Source: Onthophagus taurus
Taxonomy: Eukaryota; Arthropoda; Insecta; Coleoptera; Scarabaeidae
Length of the DNA stretch: 64,000 bases
Reading direction: 5' to 3'
Assembly: GCF_036711975.1 (NCBI RefSeq)
Contig: NC_091976.1
Location: 11,656,001 to 11,720,000, forward strand
Part shown: positions 22,567 through 32,071 of the stretch, one piece after another
Layout of the letters: every line of letters begins with the position of its first letter
How positions within the stretch are numbered: the stretch's first letter is position 1
Position numbers and translations under genes: made by a program
Notes under the pieces: generated by a model
Seen by the model: the letters and a program-made list of their open reading frames with translations, nothing else
What the model was told of the DNA's origin: nothing
The model's database searches: none

Positions 22567-23502
22567 TTATAATACATCCTTTTTTGCAATCCAAGAATTA
22601 TGAGAGCTATCCATTCCCAACCATTTCACTCGGACTTTATTTCCTTTTCGACGAAGAACTTTTTCAATTAAAAATACATCCGGGTGTTTCACACGTTGTA
22701 ATTCTTCGTCGTAAAATGCTCCAAGAATGGGTTCTCCTCTACCATCTTTAATAAGGTAAGTCCTGGGATTAGTATTTTGAGCTGTCGCTATGGTGAAAAT
22801 TTCATTGGACCAAGTTGGTTGGTAACCTTTAGCAAAAGCGTGTCTGTACTTGCTAATTCGCACGTGTTCCCCCACATTAAATTTATGGTGGTTGGGGTCG
22901 ACAACTTTAATGGAATTGTATACAGTATTTAACAGAGCAGATTCATTTCGTCGATTAACAGCTGAAGGTTTCATGTGAATGGTGCGATGTATTGTGTTGT
23001 TGTAAGATTTTAGTAATTTGGGTAGTAAGTCTAACCAGCGATAATTTCCTTGCATACTAAATTCTTTCCACATTTTATTTTTTAGGGTTCTATTAAACCG
23101 TTCGATAATCGAGCTTTTTAAAGTGGAATAGGTGCTGTAATGATTAATGTTAAGTTGTTCCATTAATTTTTGAAAATCGCTATTGTAAAACTCTTTCCCA
23201 TTATCGGTTTGTAAGTTGCTCGGAGTAATATTCTTTTTACTATGCAAAATGTCCTTCATAGCTTGAGTAACCTCTTTCCCAGTTTTGGTTTTGAGTGGTA
23301 AGGCCCATGCGTATTTTGAAAAAGCGTTGATAACAGTCAGTATATACTTGTAACCTTTATTGACCGACGCATATGGGATCATTTCAACCAAATCAGCTTG
23401 ATAAAGATCCAATAGTCCGTGAAGCAGAACGCGGCGTCGCCGATAATGTCGTCTCGCAGGTGCATGTAGTTCGTTAACGAGATCTCGCTTAACACTAACC
23501 AT
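22567..23502 (-). CDS. rve-family integrase with chromodomain (inner)
   Basis: 311 aa, retrovirus/Ty3-type integrase. The catalytic core shows ADLVEM (first Asp), QTDNGKEF (second Asp) and SIIERFNRT (Glu). The C-terminus, from about 285, is a chromodomain-like segment (VEKVLRRKGNKVRVKWLG...SWI) that could steer insertion to marked chromatin. It inserts the linear element and would have made the 6-bp duplication. Its ATG overlaps the previous stop (TAATG). Unbroken, and highly similar to the outer copy. Confidence 0.95.
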   Translation of the reverse strand: MVSVKRDLVNELHAPARRHYRRRRVLLHGLLDLYQADLVEMIPYASVNKGYKYILTVINAFSKYAWALPLKTKTGKEVTQAMKDILHSKKNITPSNLQTDNGKEFYNSDFQKLMEQLNINHYSTYSTLKSSIIERFNRTLKNKMWKEFSMQGNYRWLDLLPKLLKSYNNTIHRTIHMKPSAVNRRNESALLNTVYNSIKVVDPNHHKFNVGEHVRISKYRHAFAKGYQPTWSNEIFTIATAQNTNPRTYLIKDGRGEPILGAFYDEELQRVKHPDVFLIEKVLRRKGNKVRVKWLGMDSSHNSWIAKKDVL

Positions 23503-23909
23503 TACTCTACAACCCCTTCAATCAACAACTCTACAAGAAAAGGTAGTCCTCCTATCGGTGCATTATTTTTACACTTAATGGTATCTCCGCGTTTGAGTTG
23601 GACTCCCTGGAGCGACTTAATAACGATATCGTTAACAAGTAACTGAACATGAGCGGACTTTACAACATCTTTTATCATACCTTCGTAGAAAGAATTGATG
23701 TAATCCGTAATTCCACTTTTGTTTGTGATTTTATAAAGTTTTGTTTTTGGATCAACATCTCCATCACCACGTAAAGTTAAAATAAATGTTGATGAAGGTT
23801 GTAGAACTTCGGATCTTGCTATGTGGTTCTGTATAACATGGTGGTGAACATGCTTACCAAATTTATCGATAGATGTAGAACCATGTTCACCAAAACGGTT
23901 TAAAGGCAT
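23502..23909 (-). CDS. Conserved Polinton protein, 135 aa (inner)
   Basis: Matches the 141-aa outer protein at 42425-42850: both start with a short [NK]-x-FG[EK]H element and then have IDKFGKHVHHHV/IDKFGKHVHGHN, L-x-GDG and a hydrophobic end PF[LM]VELLIE. Mostly predicted strands by pattern. Function unknown; always between the DUF8207-like protein and the integrase here. A structural or fibre-like role would be a guess. Confidence 0.7.
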   Translation of the reverse strand: MPLNRFGEHGSTSIDKFGKHVHHHVIQNHIARSEVLQPSSTFILTLRGDGDVDPKTKLYKITNKSGITDYINSFYEGMIKDVVKSAHVQLLVNDIVIKSLQGVQLKRGDTIKCKNNAPIGGLPFLVELLIEGVVE

Positions 23910-23955
23910 ATTGGCTTCTGAAGCGTCACAGAAACAGAAAAAAGTTTATATACCC

Positions 23956-25116
23956 TTAACGAATGACTTGCGCTTCCCGTAATTCCTCTATGAGGGATAT
24001 AATTTCGTTATGATGAGCAGTATGACCTGCTGCTTCGGAAGCAAGTAGTAAACGCAACCGATCAACTAATTCGTTCACGTCGTCCCAGTATTCGTACTCT
24101 TTAATTGCAGCAGGTACTAACAACTTATTTAAGTGACCTGATCCAGTTTTAGGTTTTGGCCAATATCGAGCCCAGTACACATTTGGTCTTTGACCCAAGG
24201 AAATTGGTTTGATTATGTTCACAAACTTTTCATTTTCATCATCAGTTATGATACTTTTTGAAGCGTCATAATCTCTTTTATGTACATTCGAACGTTGTAA
24301 GATATCTTTGTAATTTCTCGCATCTGGTAAAGTAAATTTACCCGGTTTATTTTTGAATAACAACTCGTATAACCCCGGTGTTCCTGTATAAGTAAATTCA
24401 CCCACCAAAATGTTTTTCCCGTCAAACGTTATTGGTTGATTTGCGATATACAATCCATCGGTAAGTGCACGAACACCGTAAGTTTGATCGAACTCGTTAT
24501 TTACATCTACTGTTAAACCCGTAACATAGGTACGTGGTAAGGGGTCCAGCTGCCCTAAAGCTTCTCTAATAACTGTCTGTTCCATCATTCCCTCCATATT
24601 CTCTTTCATGCGCGCCAACTGCTCCCTAGCGTCCCGCTCGTAGACATCTAAAGATGTGTCTGACTCACGAACAGAAAACTCAGGTGTAGTATCTCGACCC
24701 TCGAACACCTCTTCGTCGCTGAGAAATTGCGGACTCCGTGCGAGTTCCGGTGAAACATCCATGCTAGCTCCCGGTTTAATGGGTGTTGACGTAACTCTAC
24801 GTTTAGGTTTCACTCTAGGAGTTTCCAGTTTAAGTCCTTTAGAAGGTTTCTGCAAGTCAGCCAGTAAGGCTGAGATATCTGGTGACTGCTCCTTTTTCGG
24901 GGTAAATAAATCACGTTTTATCCCGAATTTATTGTCGAGCGCTAATAAATTGACAGTTTGTAATTTTTTGGAAATATCTGTCAGAGGTTCTTTCAGTGGA
25001 GCGAGTTGAGCTTCGGCAATGGACTGCTTCTGTTTTATATCTCCTTTCAAAGTGCGTATTTTATGTTTAACATCTTCTCGCGCAGCTATTAACTGTTGTG
25101 CAACATTACGATTCAT
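23956..25116 (-). CDS. DUF8207-like Polinton protein (inner)
   Basis: 386 aa. Helical N-terminus (MNRNVAQQLIAAREDVKHKI), a charged and Pro/Ser-rich linker, then a conserved domain from about 190: PLPRTYVTGLTVDVNNEFD, YGVRAL, YTGTPGLYELLFKNKPGKF and NYKDILQRSN. I recognise this as the DUF8207 type found in insect and cnidarian Polintons. The tail has YWDDVNELVDRLRLLLAS. Role unknown; probably virion assembly, as it is next to the ATPase. Confidence 0.75.
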   Translation of the reverse strand: MNRNVAQQLIAAREDVKHKIRTLKGDIKQKQSIAEAQLAPLKEPLTDISKKLQTVNLLALDNKFGIKRDLFTPKKEQSPDISALLADLQKPSKGLKLETPRVKPKRRVTSTPIKPGASMDVSPELARSPQFLSDEEVFEGRDTTPEFSVRESDTSLDVYERDAREQLARMKENMEGMMEQTVIREALGQLDPLPRTYVTGLTVDVNNEFDQTYGVRALTDGLYIANQPITFDGKNILVGEFTYTGTPGLYELLFKNKPGKFTLPDARNYKDILQRSNVHKRDYDASKSIITDDENEKFVNIIKPISLGQRPNVYWARYWPKPKTGSGHLNKLLVPAAIKEYEYWDDVNELVDRLRLLLASEAAGHTAHHNEIISLIEELREAQVIR

Positions 25117-25179
25117 AGTTCAACGTGATAGTGTAATGATCGCACAGAGACTGAGCATGCAGTCGTAAAGTCAATGGTT

Positions 25180-25881
25180 TTACAGTATAATGTACTCATC
25201 GAAACCTTTCCGATAGCGTCCGTTATTTTTATCGCAATCTAAATCAATAACTAATATACCGTGCGGTGTATCCCAACAAGTTCGACAAATTCTGACAAAA
25301 TCATCCCACGTAATGTCCCCTAGCAAATGATCGTTGTAAATATGTTTCAAGTTAGTGAGATCTTGTTTAAATAAAACTAAAAGGTTGCAATTGTCGCGTA
25401 AAAGCTGCTTGGAAATGGCGCTATAACTTTGAGCGAGTAAAAAAGTATCAACGTTTCTATGACGACCGTATGAAAAATATTCCTTGATAATCTGTTGCTC
25501 TGTAGGAGCAATATCATCAAAAATAATAATTGAATATTCTTTCACCTTTGACGGTGGTAGAAATCGTCCGACATCTGAGTATTCATAATAGCCGCAAGAG
25601 CGGATAGGTTTAAGTAATTGTCGTAGAAATTCGTATTTGATTTGGTAGAGTGAATTAGAGCACAAATATACATTCAAAAAGCGCAACCCGTTGAGAGCTG
25701 TCAATAAAGTTAACATTACGTTTGTTTTTCCGGCACCCGAAGAACCAATTATCAAACCACGTTTACATTCCCCACCAAATAATTCGCTATGTCGTTTAAA
25801 TTTATTTGCAGCGAAGTCGTTATGAAGATTACAGATTGGTAGTGTTAAAGGTTGGCTAACAAACTTAACGTCTTCAACCAT
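25180..25881 (-). CDS. FtsK/HerA-type genome packaging ATPase (inner)
   Basis: 233 aa. Walker A GSSGAGKT at residues 46-53 and Walker B IIIFDD near 115-121, then a conserved FSYGRHRN...LLAQSYS stretch like the sensor region of A32-type ATPases. It would pump the genome into capsids. The outer homologue at 40436-41140 is highly similar. ATG chosen on alignment with the outer start. Confidence 0.93.
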   Translation of the reverse strand: MVEDVKFVSQPLTLPICNLHNDFAANKFKRHSELFGGECKRGLIIGSSGAGKTNVMLTLLTALNGLRFLNVYLCSNSLYQIKYEFLRQLLKPIRSCGYYEYSDVGRFLPPSKVKEYSIIIFDDIAPTEQQIIKEYFSYGRHRNVDTFLLAQSYSAISKQLLRDNCNLLVLFKQDLTNLKHIYNDHLLGDITWDDFVRICRTCWDTPHGILVIDLDCDKNNGRYRKGFDEYIIL

Positions 25882-26524
25882 GCTGACGGGTGATACTTGA
25901 ACGGGAGATTAACAAGAAATGAAGTCGTAGTAGAAAACAATGTTTATTTTATCATAAAATGTAGCATACAAAAAATTTCAGCAGATTATTTATTATCATT
26001 GTTTCAAAATAATGGTTTACAACACTTTAACTATATAAACTGTTAACATTGAGTTTGAAAGTTATTTAAAGCGTGCGTAATATTACACAATATTTATTTT
26101 ACAATAAGACGTGGTATACATAAATTTACAAAATTATTTATTATCATGATTTCAAAAGTATCTGTATGGTTGATGTAGTAGAACCACCAGTGGGTTATTC
26201 ACATACAGATGTTATGTGATTAAACAAAATAAAGCAGTGTAAGTCACAGTACAATTTACACTACTTAGTATTAAATTAACAATAAGTAGATACGGTAAAT
26301 ATTCAAATAAGTAATTAATAATACATATTAACAAAAGCATGGGAGCGGTAACAATAAGTAGATACGGTAAATATTCAAATAAATAATTAATAATACATAT
26401 AAACAAAAGCATGGGAGCGGAAAAGGTGAAAAGGAAGCGAACTTGTTGTCATATCATCAATTCGAACGATTTTCAGTATCATACAAGGATGGTGTACAAA
26501 TTTGAAAAAACCACCTACAACATA
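25882..26524. other. AT-rich non-coding region with 72-bp duplication (inner)
   Basis: No credible gene. Two tandem 72-bp copies, 26277-26348 and 26349-26420, each ending GCATGGGAGCGG, differ at about two bases. Several AATAAA/TTTATT motifs could end the minus-strand transcript of the 186-aa gene. The short open frames on both strands follow the duplication and show no conservation. Confidence 0.6.
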
Positions 26525-27085
26525 TTAGTTGCTGAGACATCCCCCCGACAATTCCTCAGTACTTTGATCCTCCTCAAGTTGTGGTTTAAAACAGACTCGA
26601 AACAAAGACACACGACAACACATCGCACACCAATATTTTTTATTTAAAATAATAGTCTGCAATCGTTCAGAAGATGCATACTTTATTTTCGAGCGCAATT
26701 TCACACGACAATCCAGTTGTAAAACGTTCGTTATACTAATATGGTGTAGGCGGCGTCGACAACGATAGCAAAGGTTGCCCAAATGTGATTCATAAAAAAC
26801 ATACCTTGCTTGATACTGAAGACCCACTCCGAAAGTTGAACTCCAATCAACCGGAGAACCGTGGAACAACTTATGTACGGTGCCTTGCGACATTTTCTTT
26901 CCAAAGCGTTCCACGGTGGGGAAGCAAACCTCCCCAAGATTGATTCGATCGCCCTTTCGGGATATTCGACGCAAGAAGCATATGTCCCAGCTGTACATTA
27001 CGTTTAGTAGTAGAGTCTTTGGTAAAACATCTACTAACCGCAACGTACGGTCTTTACGGGAAATCGTCGAATTAACGCTCTCCAT
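26525..27085 (-). CDS. Cys-rich accessory protein, 186 aa (inner)
   Basis: Not recognised. Start placed at ATG 27085; the open frame continues to 27121, but that part reads like intron end (CTCTTGCAG), so an upstream exon is possible. Two cysteine clusters, NLCYRCRRRLHH and KYWCAMCCRVSLFR about 46 residues later, could bind zinc. Basic overall with an acidic tail (LEEDQSTEE). It lies just downstream of the 385-aa gene, in the accessory position where the outer element has a different proline-rich protein. Confidence 0.5.
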   Translation of the reverse strand: MESVNSTISRKDRTLRLVDVLPKTLLLNVMYSWDICFLRRISRKGDRINLGEVCFPTVERFGKKMSQGTVHKLFHGSPVDWSSTFGVGLQYQARYVFYESHLGNLCYRCRRRLHHISITNVLQLDCRVKLRSKIKYASSERLQTIILNKKYWCAMCCRVSLFRVCFKPQLEEDQSTEELSGGCLSN

Positions 27086-27154
27086 AGCCAACTCCTGCAA
27101 CGTTAACACTGCAAGAGACAAAAAAACTGAACGAGCTTCAAAAAAAAAACGCTA

Positions 27155-28312
27155 TTAACCGTTGTCAGGCAGCAGCCTGAGAAGGGACTTATACAGGTTA
27201 ATTTTGGTGTTGTACATGTTAAGGATGTTTGAAGAAGCAGCAAAGCAGACGGTGGGATTCTGGTTTACTGCATTCAACGCGTTCACGAAGTGGCGCTTAT
27301 GATGTTCCAAAGTCGTCACTTTGGTTTGCAATTGAGGTTTCAAGCCCAAGATGAAAAAATCCTCTTGGGACAAAAGACTGCTTGCCAAGTTGGTTGTTGA
27401 ATGCAGAAACGCATCAACCCATGGGTCGGGATGTGCGGTATTTACAGCTGGAAGATTTTGCCTCTGCGGGATAGTAGGGATAGGTAAAGGTGGTGGGAAC
27501 ACCACATTTTGTGGTGGGATAGTTGTGATAGTTGGCGGGCTGTCACGGATGTCGATGGTCACCTCTGGTGGAGATGTAACCACCGTTGCAGGTCTGGTTA
27601 CTGTAGCGAGTGTAGGTACTCTTCGTGTGTTACGGGGAGGTTTGGCTAATGCGTTGCGCAGCAATCTACAGGAGTCTTGTGAAGCAGGAGAAGGGTTTGG
27701 GCGGGTAGTTTGTTTCACGCAACCCCTTGACAACAAGTTGACGCGTTTTTTTATACGGCGGGATGTGTACCGTATGGGTCCACTCGAGAAGACAGGCGAA
27801 ACACATATCCTATCGGAGAGTTGGGATACGTCTTCCGTCGCTGGTACAGACGGTGCCGCAAGCACCTGGTTTTCAGCAGGTGCTTGACTTGTGACATCCG
27901 TATGTACAATATCTGGAAGTGGTTGTACCACGTCGGCCTGATTGGTAGCAGGTTCAGGTGGCACAACAACTTCCTGATATGTTCCTTCTTCTCGTATCTC
28001 CATACTGATGCGAGTTAAGCCGTAGGACGACAAGGTTGGACTGGTGGTAACAATCGCACCATTGTCGTTCCCTGGCTGTGACCGGAGCTCATTCATTATT
28101 TGCTCGTACAGTGGTGGGTCTGTAGTGAAATCCTGCATGGTACGACTCAAACCGTCAAAGTTGCCGCTGCAATATAATGGTAACGACGGTAGGCTTGACT
28201 CAACAACATTCGTACTGTCGTTATTGCGTGGCAGCACGGCAACCAGTGGGTCGGTCATACCATCGGTATTATCGCTTGCACGAGCGTGGCTGTTACCAAT
28301 TAAGTGAAGCAT
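27155..28312 (-). CDS. Accessory protein, low complexity with helical C-terminus (inner)
   Basis: 385 aa, not recognised. The first ~280 residues are rich in Pro, Thr and Ser and look disordered; a basic patch YTSRRIKKRVNLLSRG lies near 180. The last ~90 residues (from about DPWVDAFLHSTTNLAS) are helical by pattern with regular hydrophobics. It holds the place of the outer 334-aa protein (38891-39895), which also has a disordered N-terminus and helical tail, but I see no sequence similarity. It is preceded by a multi-exon leader (28389-28752). Confidence 0.55.
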   Translation of the reverse strand: MLHLIGNSHARASDNTDGMTDPLVAVLPRNNDSTNVVESSLPSLPLYCSGNFDGLSRTMQDFTTDPPLYEQIMNELRSQPGNDNGAIVTTSPTLSSYGLTRISMEIREEGTYQEVVVPPEPATNQADVVQPLPDIVHTDVTSQAPAENQVLAAPSVPATEDVSQLSDRICVSPVFSSGPIRYTSRRIKKRVNLLSRGCVKQTTRPNPSPASQDSCRLLRNALAKPPRNTRRVPTLATVTRPATVVTSPPEVTIDIRDSPPTITTIPPQNVVFPPPLPIPTIPQRQNLPAVNTAHPDPWVDAFLHSTTNLASSLLSQEDFFILGLKPQLQTKVTTLEHHKRHFVNALNAVNQNPTVCFAASSNILNMYNTKINLYKSLLRLLPDNG

Positions 28313-28388
28313 AATGGGAAAGACTTCAAGGAATCAAAAGGGTTACAAAAAATTTGGATTATTTTATTAAAATTATACGTTCGCTCAC

Positions 28389-28752
28389 GTCTGACAAGTT
28401 TGCAATGCGCTGAAGAACCACTTTTCTCAGCGTATAACAATTAATGTCTGAAATCATCACAAACATACATGAAGAAAACCGATAAAAATTGTATTGATGT
28501 AACTTACTTTTCAAATGGTTTTCTATCACGTCTGACAGGTTTGCAATGCGCTGAAGAACCACTTTTCTCAGCGTATAACAATTAATACCTGAAATCATCA
28601 CAAACATACATGAAGAAAACCGATAAAAATTGTATTGATGTAACTTACTTTTCAAATGGTTTTCTAGCAGAAGGCGATTTCTTCGTGGTCGGAAAAACAC
28701 AGTTTTTAACAAAATCTGGAAGGGGAGGTGAAGAGGTTTCTTTAAATAAAAC
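28389..28752 (-). other. Spliced 5' leader with duplicated exon-intron unit (inner)
   Basis: Minus strand: exon A (from about 28720 to 28649), intron 28648-28589, exon B 28588-28508, intron 28507-28448, exon C 28447-28389. Both introns are 60 nt (GTAAGTTACATC...GATTTCAG) and part of a 141-bp tandem duplication. In exon C the change to GTGAGC creates a third donor at 28388-28387, whose acceptor would lie just before the ATG at 28312. TTTAAATAAAA at 28741-28751 may be the TATA box. The exons are open in frame, but no conserved protein is seen. Confidence 0.6.
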
Positions 28753-28779
28753 TCATCAATATGGATAAAAAAATAACAT

Positions 28780-29115
28780 TTATTTCTTTTCTAACGTACA
28801 TTTAATACAATGCATTTTAGGTGGTGGTGGTCCATCGAAATGAGTTTCCGCACAATCATTATTATAATGTTCAAGACACGGTAACTTCATTTGTAACATT
28901 TTCGATTGCTGGTAGGCGAACGGTAGTTGGGTCCAAATTCTTCGTAATTCCATAGATGGTACTTTATCGAAATAATACTGTGTTGGTAAATATTTTAAAT
29001 CACGAGCTGGAATGTTCGCAAATGAGGCATCTTGTTCATATTTTTTCATTACGCTGTACACTTTCTTGGCAGATGTAAGTGGCCAACACCCAAACACAGT
29101 GAACACTTGTTCCAT
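28780..29115 (-). CDS. Conserved Cys/His protein, 111 aa (inner)
   Basis: Pairs with the outer protein at 37317-37649. Shared features: a helical N-terminus, FANI and L-x-YLP-x-x-YY, LPC-x-EHYN, then ETH-x-DG-x-P and a final C-x-x-C, together a C-x2-H...H...C-x2-C pattern that could bind one zinc. Function unknown. It directly follows the RNase H-like gene. Confidence 0.7.
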   Translation of the reverse strand: MEQVFTVFGCWPLTSAKKVYSVMKKYEQDASFANIPARDLKYLPTQYYFDKVPSMELRRIWTQLPFAYQQSKMLQMKLPCLEHYNNDCAETHFDGPPPPKMHCIKCTLEKK

Positions 29116-29165
29116 CGCAACCAGCTCTTAACTATCCCCCATTACGACTTGTCTCTGCTTTATAG

Positions 29166-29681
29166 TCACCGACTGTCTTTCGCATCCTTGTTTTGCACCC
29201 CCTCTTCGACAACTTCTTGTAAGTGGCGTACATTGGAAAGAGCGCACATACTTCTTCGTCGCGAGTGAAAAGCACAGCTCGGTATACCCATCTCAAGTTT
29301 ATAGATACTACCTTCCAACGCAAATATCGGCGCGGAAATAATATGTCTTAAAAATTTAATTTTTTCAGGTCCTTTAACATACACTTTCTTGACATTCCGA
29401 CACAGATATTTGACTATGGCGTCGAATTCCATTGGATGGATAAAACCAACTTTCCAGTCGATGCAATGATGATGTGTCATTAACCAGTTTGCAGTATTCC
29501 TATATTTAGATGGTAATGAAGCTATACTGCTACTCGGTTGGAAAACGTGGTGGGTTATGCATTTGTTACTATCACATGATGCTAATTCTTTAGGTACGAA
29601 CTGATCTTCGTTGACCATGAAACCTTGTATATCGAGAATTATGTATTGAGTTTTATTTGAATACATCTTGCTTCCGTACAT
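29166..29681 (-). CDS. RNase H/exonuclease-like Polinton protein (inner)
   Basis: 171 aa from ATG 29681; another ATG lies at 29666. Begins YIILDIQGFMVNEDQFVPKELA, recalling the first strand pair of DEDD exonuclease/RNase H folds, with HHVFQPS, TANWLMTHHHCIDW, VYVKGPEK and an end motif CAFHSRRRSMCALSNV (C-x2-H-x6-C). Related to the outer gene at 36780 and to a second copy in this element at 34641-35123. The fold is inferred; catalytic residues are not certain. Confidence 0.65.
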   Translation of the reverse strand: MYGSKMYSNKTQYIILDIQGFMVNEDQFVPKELASCDSNKCITHHVFQPSSSIASLPSKYRNTANWLMTHHHCIDWKVGFIHPMEFDAIVKYLCRNVKKVYVKGPEKIKFLRHIISAPIFALEGSIYKLEMGIPSCAFHSRRRSMCALSNVRHLQEVVEEGVQNKDAKDSR

Positions 29682-29856
29682 CAACACGATTATCCATACT
29701 ATGCAGCCGTAGAAATCTGTCGCACAACTTATACTCTACGACTTTTTTTTGTTTACGCTGAATATAGAAGTCTCACATTTCGGATGATGAGCTACGGGTG
29801 CGATGCGGCTCAGGATCCGATCCAACTACACACTACCAACCCTTCTTTCCCCATAC

Positions 29857-31119
29857 TCAAGTCATTTGTTTGACGATTTTTGTTAGTGGAGAATATTGAA
29901 ACGCCTTATCATGTAAAACTAAACAGTATGCTGTGGTACCATCAGGAATCGGATTTTTTGTCGTAAATTCTATCCGTATTTCTACCCCACTTTTGTGTAG
30001 CGCTTCTGCTTGATATGTACAATCAATTCCAATCAGTGGATAATTTTCAATAAATTGTTTCGGAGTGAGTAATGGTTCTCCTTCCTTCCCATAGTAGGAC
30101 TTTTGAAAGCGTGTATACATGTCATATAACACTGCGACACGATTACTATCAAAGTCCACGTTCAGATTATCGTATGGGTAGCGTTCACCGTTTAGGAATA
30201 CCGTCAAATTGGTGAGTTTTACATTATCAAAGGTTGCCATGTTCGCCAACTGTTTTCCTTTCTTCTTTGTTTGAAACCCAATTATTATAAATCTAGGTGT
30301 TTCCAACTGCGGAGCTGTTTTCACAGCCCATGAATGCTTTGTTGTTTGAGGTAAAGAAGGATATTCATGTACTTCCCAACTGCGAAAAGGTATTTGCAGA
30401 TCAATATTTCGTCCTGCTATTTTTGTTAGAGCTAATTGTTCTCGTAAGCCTACGGCTAGATGGGGCATTCTCCACACAACTTTATCGATTTTTAACTGTA
30501 ACGGTTCTTCTACCGTATTCACAAGCACATCATTATCATCATTATTACGAATTAACACTAGCTCTTGTCTCACATTCATCACAATTGTTTTAAAATCTTC
30601 AGCAAACCCTATTAATGTCTTTAGCGGTACACTCAATCCAAAATTTCCATTTTTATCCATTATTGCATCCGTTACAGGGGATGTTGGGACCACTTGACCT
30701 AGCAGATCCTCGCCCATGTTCCAACCTGCGTTCGCCAACTTTATTATATCGTGAGGGGTATACGAAAAGTATCCTTTCATACATGATGTTAACCCCACGT
30801 TTCTCACTCCATCTATTTGAACACCATTTATAAGATAGCGAATATCACTGAACATAAACGCTACAGGATTATTTATCAATTTTGCAGTTGCACTAGCATC
30901 TTTTGTTGCTTTACCACTCGCATCCAGTTTACGTACGCTCCCTTCCACATACAAAAAACTTTCATGAGGCAATGTGTAATTGTCTATTTCGGGTATGCCT
31001 ATACGAATTTCATCATTGTTACCGAAGCTAGTAGAACCAAACGGTTGATGGGAATGATATTCGTAACTTACAATCGAGTTATCTACTTTTATTTTCTCCG
31101 TGACGTTTAAGGACTCCAT
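29857..31119 (-). CDS. Major capsid protein, hexon-like double jelly roll (inner)
   Basis: 420 aa, the usual size for Polinton major capsid proteins, which form trimeric capsomers of an icosahedral particle. Landmarks: SHQPFGSTSFGNNDEIRI (24-41), a loop with FMFSDIRYLINGVQIDG, MNVRQELVLIRN, WRMPHLAVGLREQL, TAPQLETPRFIIIGFQT and a C-terminal TTAYCLVLHDKAFQYSPL. Complete, while its outer homologue is split by this very element. The ATG follows the stop of the small basic gene directly (TAAATG). Confidence 0.93.
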   Translation of the reverse strand: MESLNVTEKIKVDNSIVSYEYHSHQPFGSTSFGNNDEIRIGIPEIDNYTLPHESFLYVEGSVRKLDASGKATKDASATAKLINNPVAFMFSDIRYLINGVQIDGVRNVGLTSCMKGYFSYTPHDIIKLANAGWNMGEDLLGQVVPTSPVTDAIMDKNGNFGLSVPLKTLIGFAEDFKTIVMNVRQELVLIRNNDDNDVLVNTVEEPLQLKIDKVVWRMPHLAVGLREQLALTKIAGRNIDLQIPFRSWEVHEYPSLPQTTKHSWAVKTAPQLETPRFIIIGFQTKKKGKQLANMATFDNVKLTNLTVFLNGERYPYDNLNVDFDSNRVAVLYDMYTRFQKSYYGKEGEPLLTPKQFIENYPLIGIDCTYQAEALHKSGVEIRIEFTTKNPIPDGTTAYCLVLHDKAFQYSPLTKIVKQMT

Positions 31120-31290
31120 TTATAGTAGTTGAAAACCTAAGTTGCTTAAATACTGACGATTGACGCGTGTTAACTGGGTAGTTGATTTTCGCTTACTGTT
31201 AGGTTTTACATCCTTTCGTACCGTTTTATACATTACTCTATCACCCAGATTTTCCTGTGCTTTTCTTCGAACGTCGTACACTATACCCAT
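31120..31290 (-). CDS. Small basic conserved protein before the capsid gene (inner)
   Basis: 56 aa from ATG 31290; the open frame reaches back to 31311 without an ATG. Lys/Arg-rich, with tail QLTRVNRQYLSNLGFQLL matching the outer protein at 17771-17962. Only the stop codon separates it from the capsid ATG, and both are in the same frame, so stop readthrough would fuse them. Confidence 0.6.
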   Translation of the reverse strand: MGIVYDVRRKAQENLGDRVMYKTVRKDVKPNSKRKSTTQLTRVNRQYLSNLGFQLL

Positions 31291-31307
31291 ATTAAATACC
31301 CTACTAC

Positions 31308-32051
31308 TCACACCGATTTCAAGTGCACTCTCACGGTCACTTCTTCGTCTCTGAAGTTTACCAACTGACCGTCCTGATCAAGTATGCGTACTATTAATGT
31401 ACTAATCACGTTCGTTGTAACAGGTAAGTAAATCGGTTGTTGCGGAGCTTCTATTATTTTAAAACCAGCCGGTACGTTCGGGAAGAAATGATACAACACG
31501 TGCATGGGTTGTCCATTCGTATACGATCCGGAGCTCAAATTACAATAAATTTGTAATGCATTCGTTTTATTTATATTCACGATATGATCCGATTCTGTTA
31601 TCGTGTTTTTAGGTATAACTTTAGGGTTAAAACCAAGTAAGGAACCGATTGAATTATCGCTAGCAAAATTTATTCGCCGGTTTGTTTTTATCTCAGCACG
31701 TTGCGTATTATTATTACCTCTTATGCGTATCTGTGTACCCGGTGTAGTCACGCTGAGAATATTCCTCGCTGTTAATGTTTTTTTAACGTATTCGTTAATA
31801 TCGTTAATATCGTATGTTCCTAGCGGTATTTCAATATTCTCTGTAAAATTTCCCATATGATCTTCATATTGTAAAATATTGTTTGTTGAATCGATATTAG
31901 GTAACGTATTGAACGTTTCGAAATTTAAAAGAGCTAACTCGTATGTACCGAGTTCATTCAAATAAATCGGTGGGTTAAAGTTACAAGACAACTCCGACCC
32001 CCTTCCGGTGAGCGTAAATGTATAACTTGTATGTATTGTATCTTGTTCCAT
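31308..32051 (-). CDS. Minor capsid protein, penton-like single jelly roll (inner)
   Basis: 247 aa from ATG 32051 (open frame continues a few codons upstream without ATG). Starts MEQDTIHTSYTFTLTG like the outer protein and contains NPPIYLNELGTYELALLNFE, RRINFASDNSIGSLLGFNP, HVLYHFFPNVPAGFKIIE and a closing EEVTVRVHLKS. Vertex protein by homology and position. The protease stop is about 20 bases before it. Confidence 0.85.
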   Translation of the reverse strand: MEQDTIHTSYTFTLTGRGSELSCNFNPPIYLNELGTYELALLNFETFNTLPNIDSTNNILQYEDHMGNFTENIEIPLGTYDINDINEYVKKTLTARNILSVTTPGTQIRIRGNNNTQRAEIKTNRRINFASDNSIGSLLGFNPKVIPKNTITESDHIVNINKTNALQIYCNLSSGSYTNGQPMHVLYHFFPNVPAGFKIIEAPQQPIYLPVTTNVISTLIVRILDQDGQLVNFRDEEVTVRVHLKSV

Positions 32052-32071
32052 TGTTGTTCTCAAGACTAATC

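Noticed and set aside
26212-26647. Open frames over the 72-bp duplication (both strands)
   Set aside because: Repeat the duplicated unit and show no conserved motif.
27351-27887. 178-codon open frame on the plus strand
   Set aside because: Antisense shadow of the 385-aa accessory gene.
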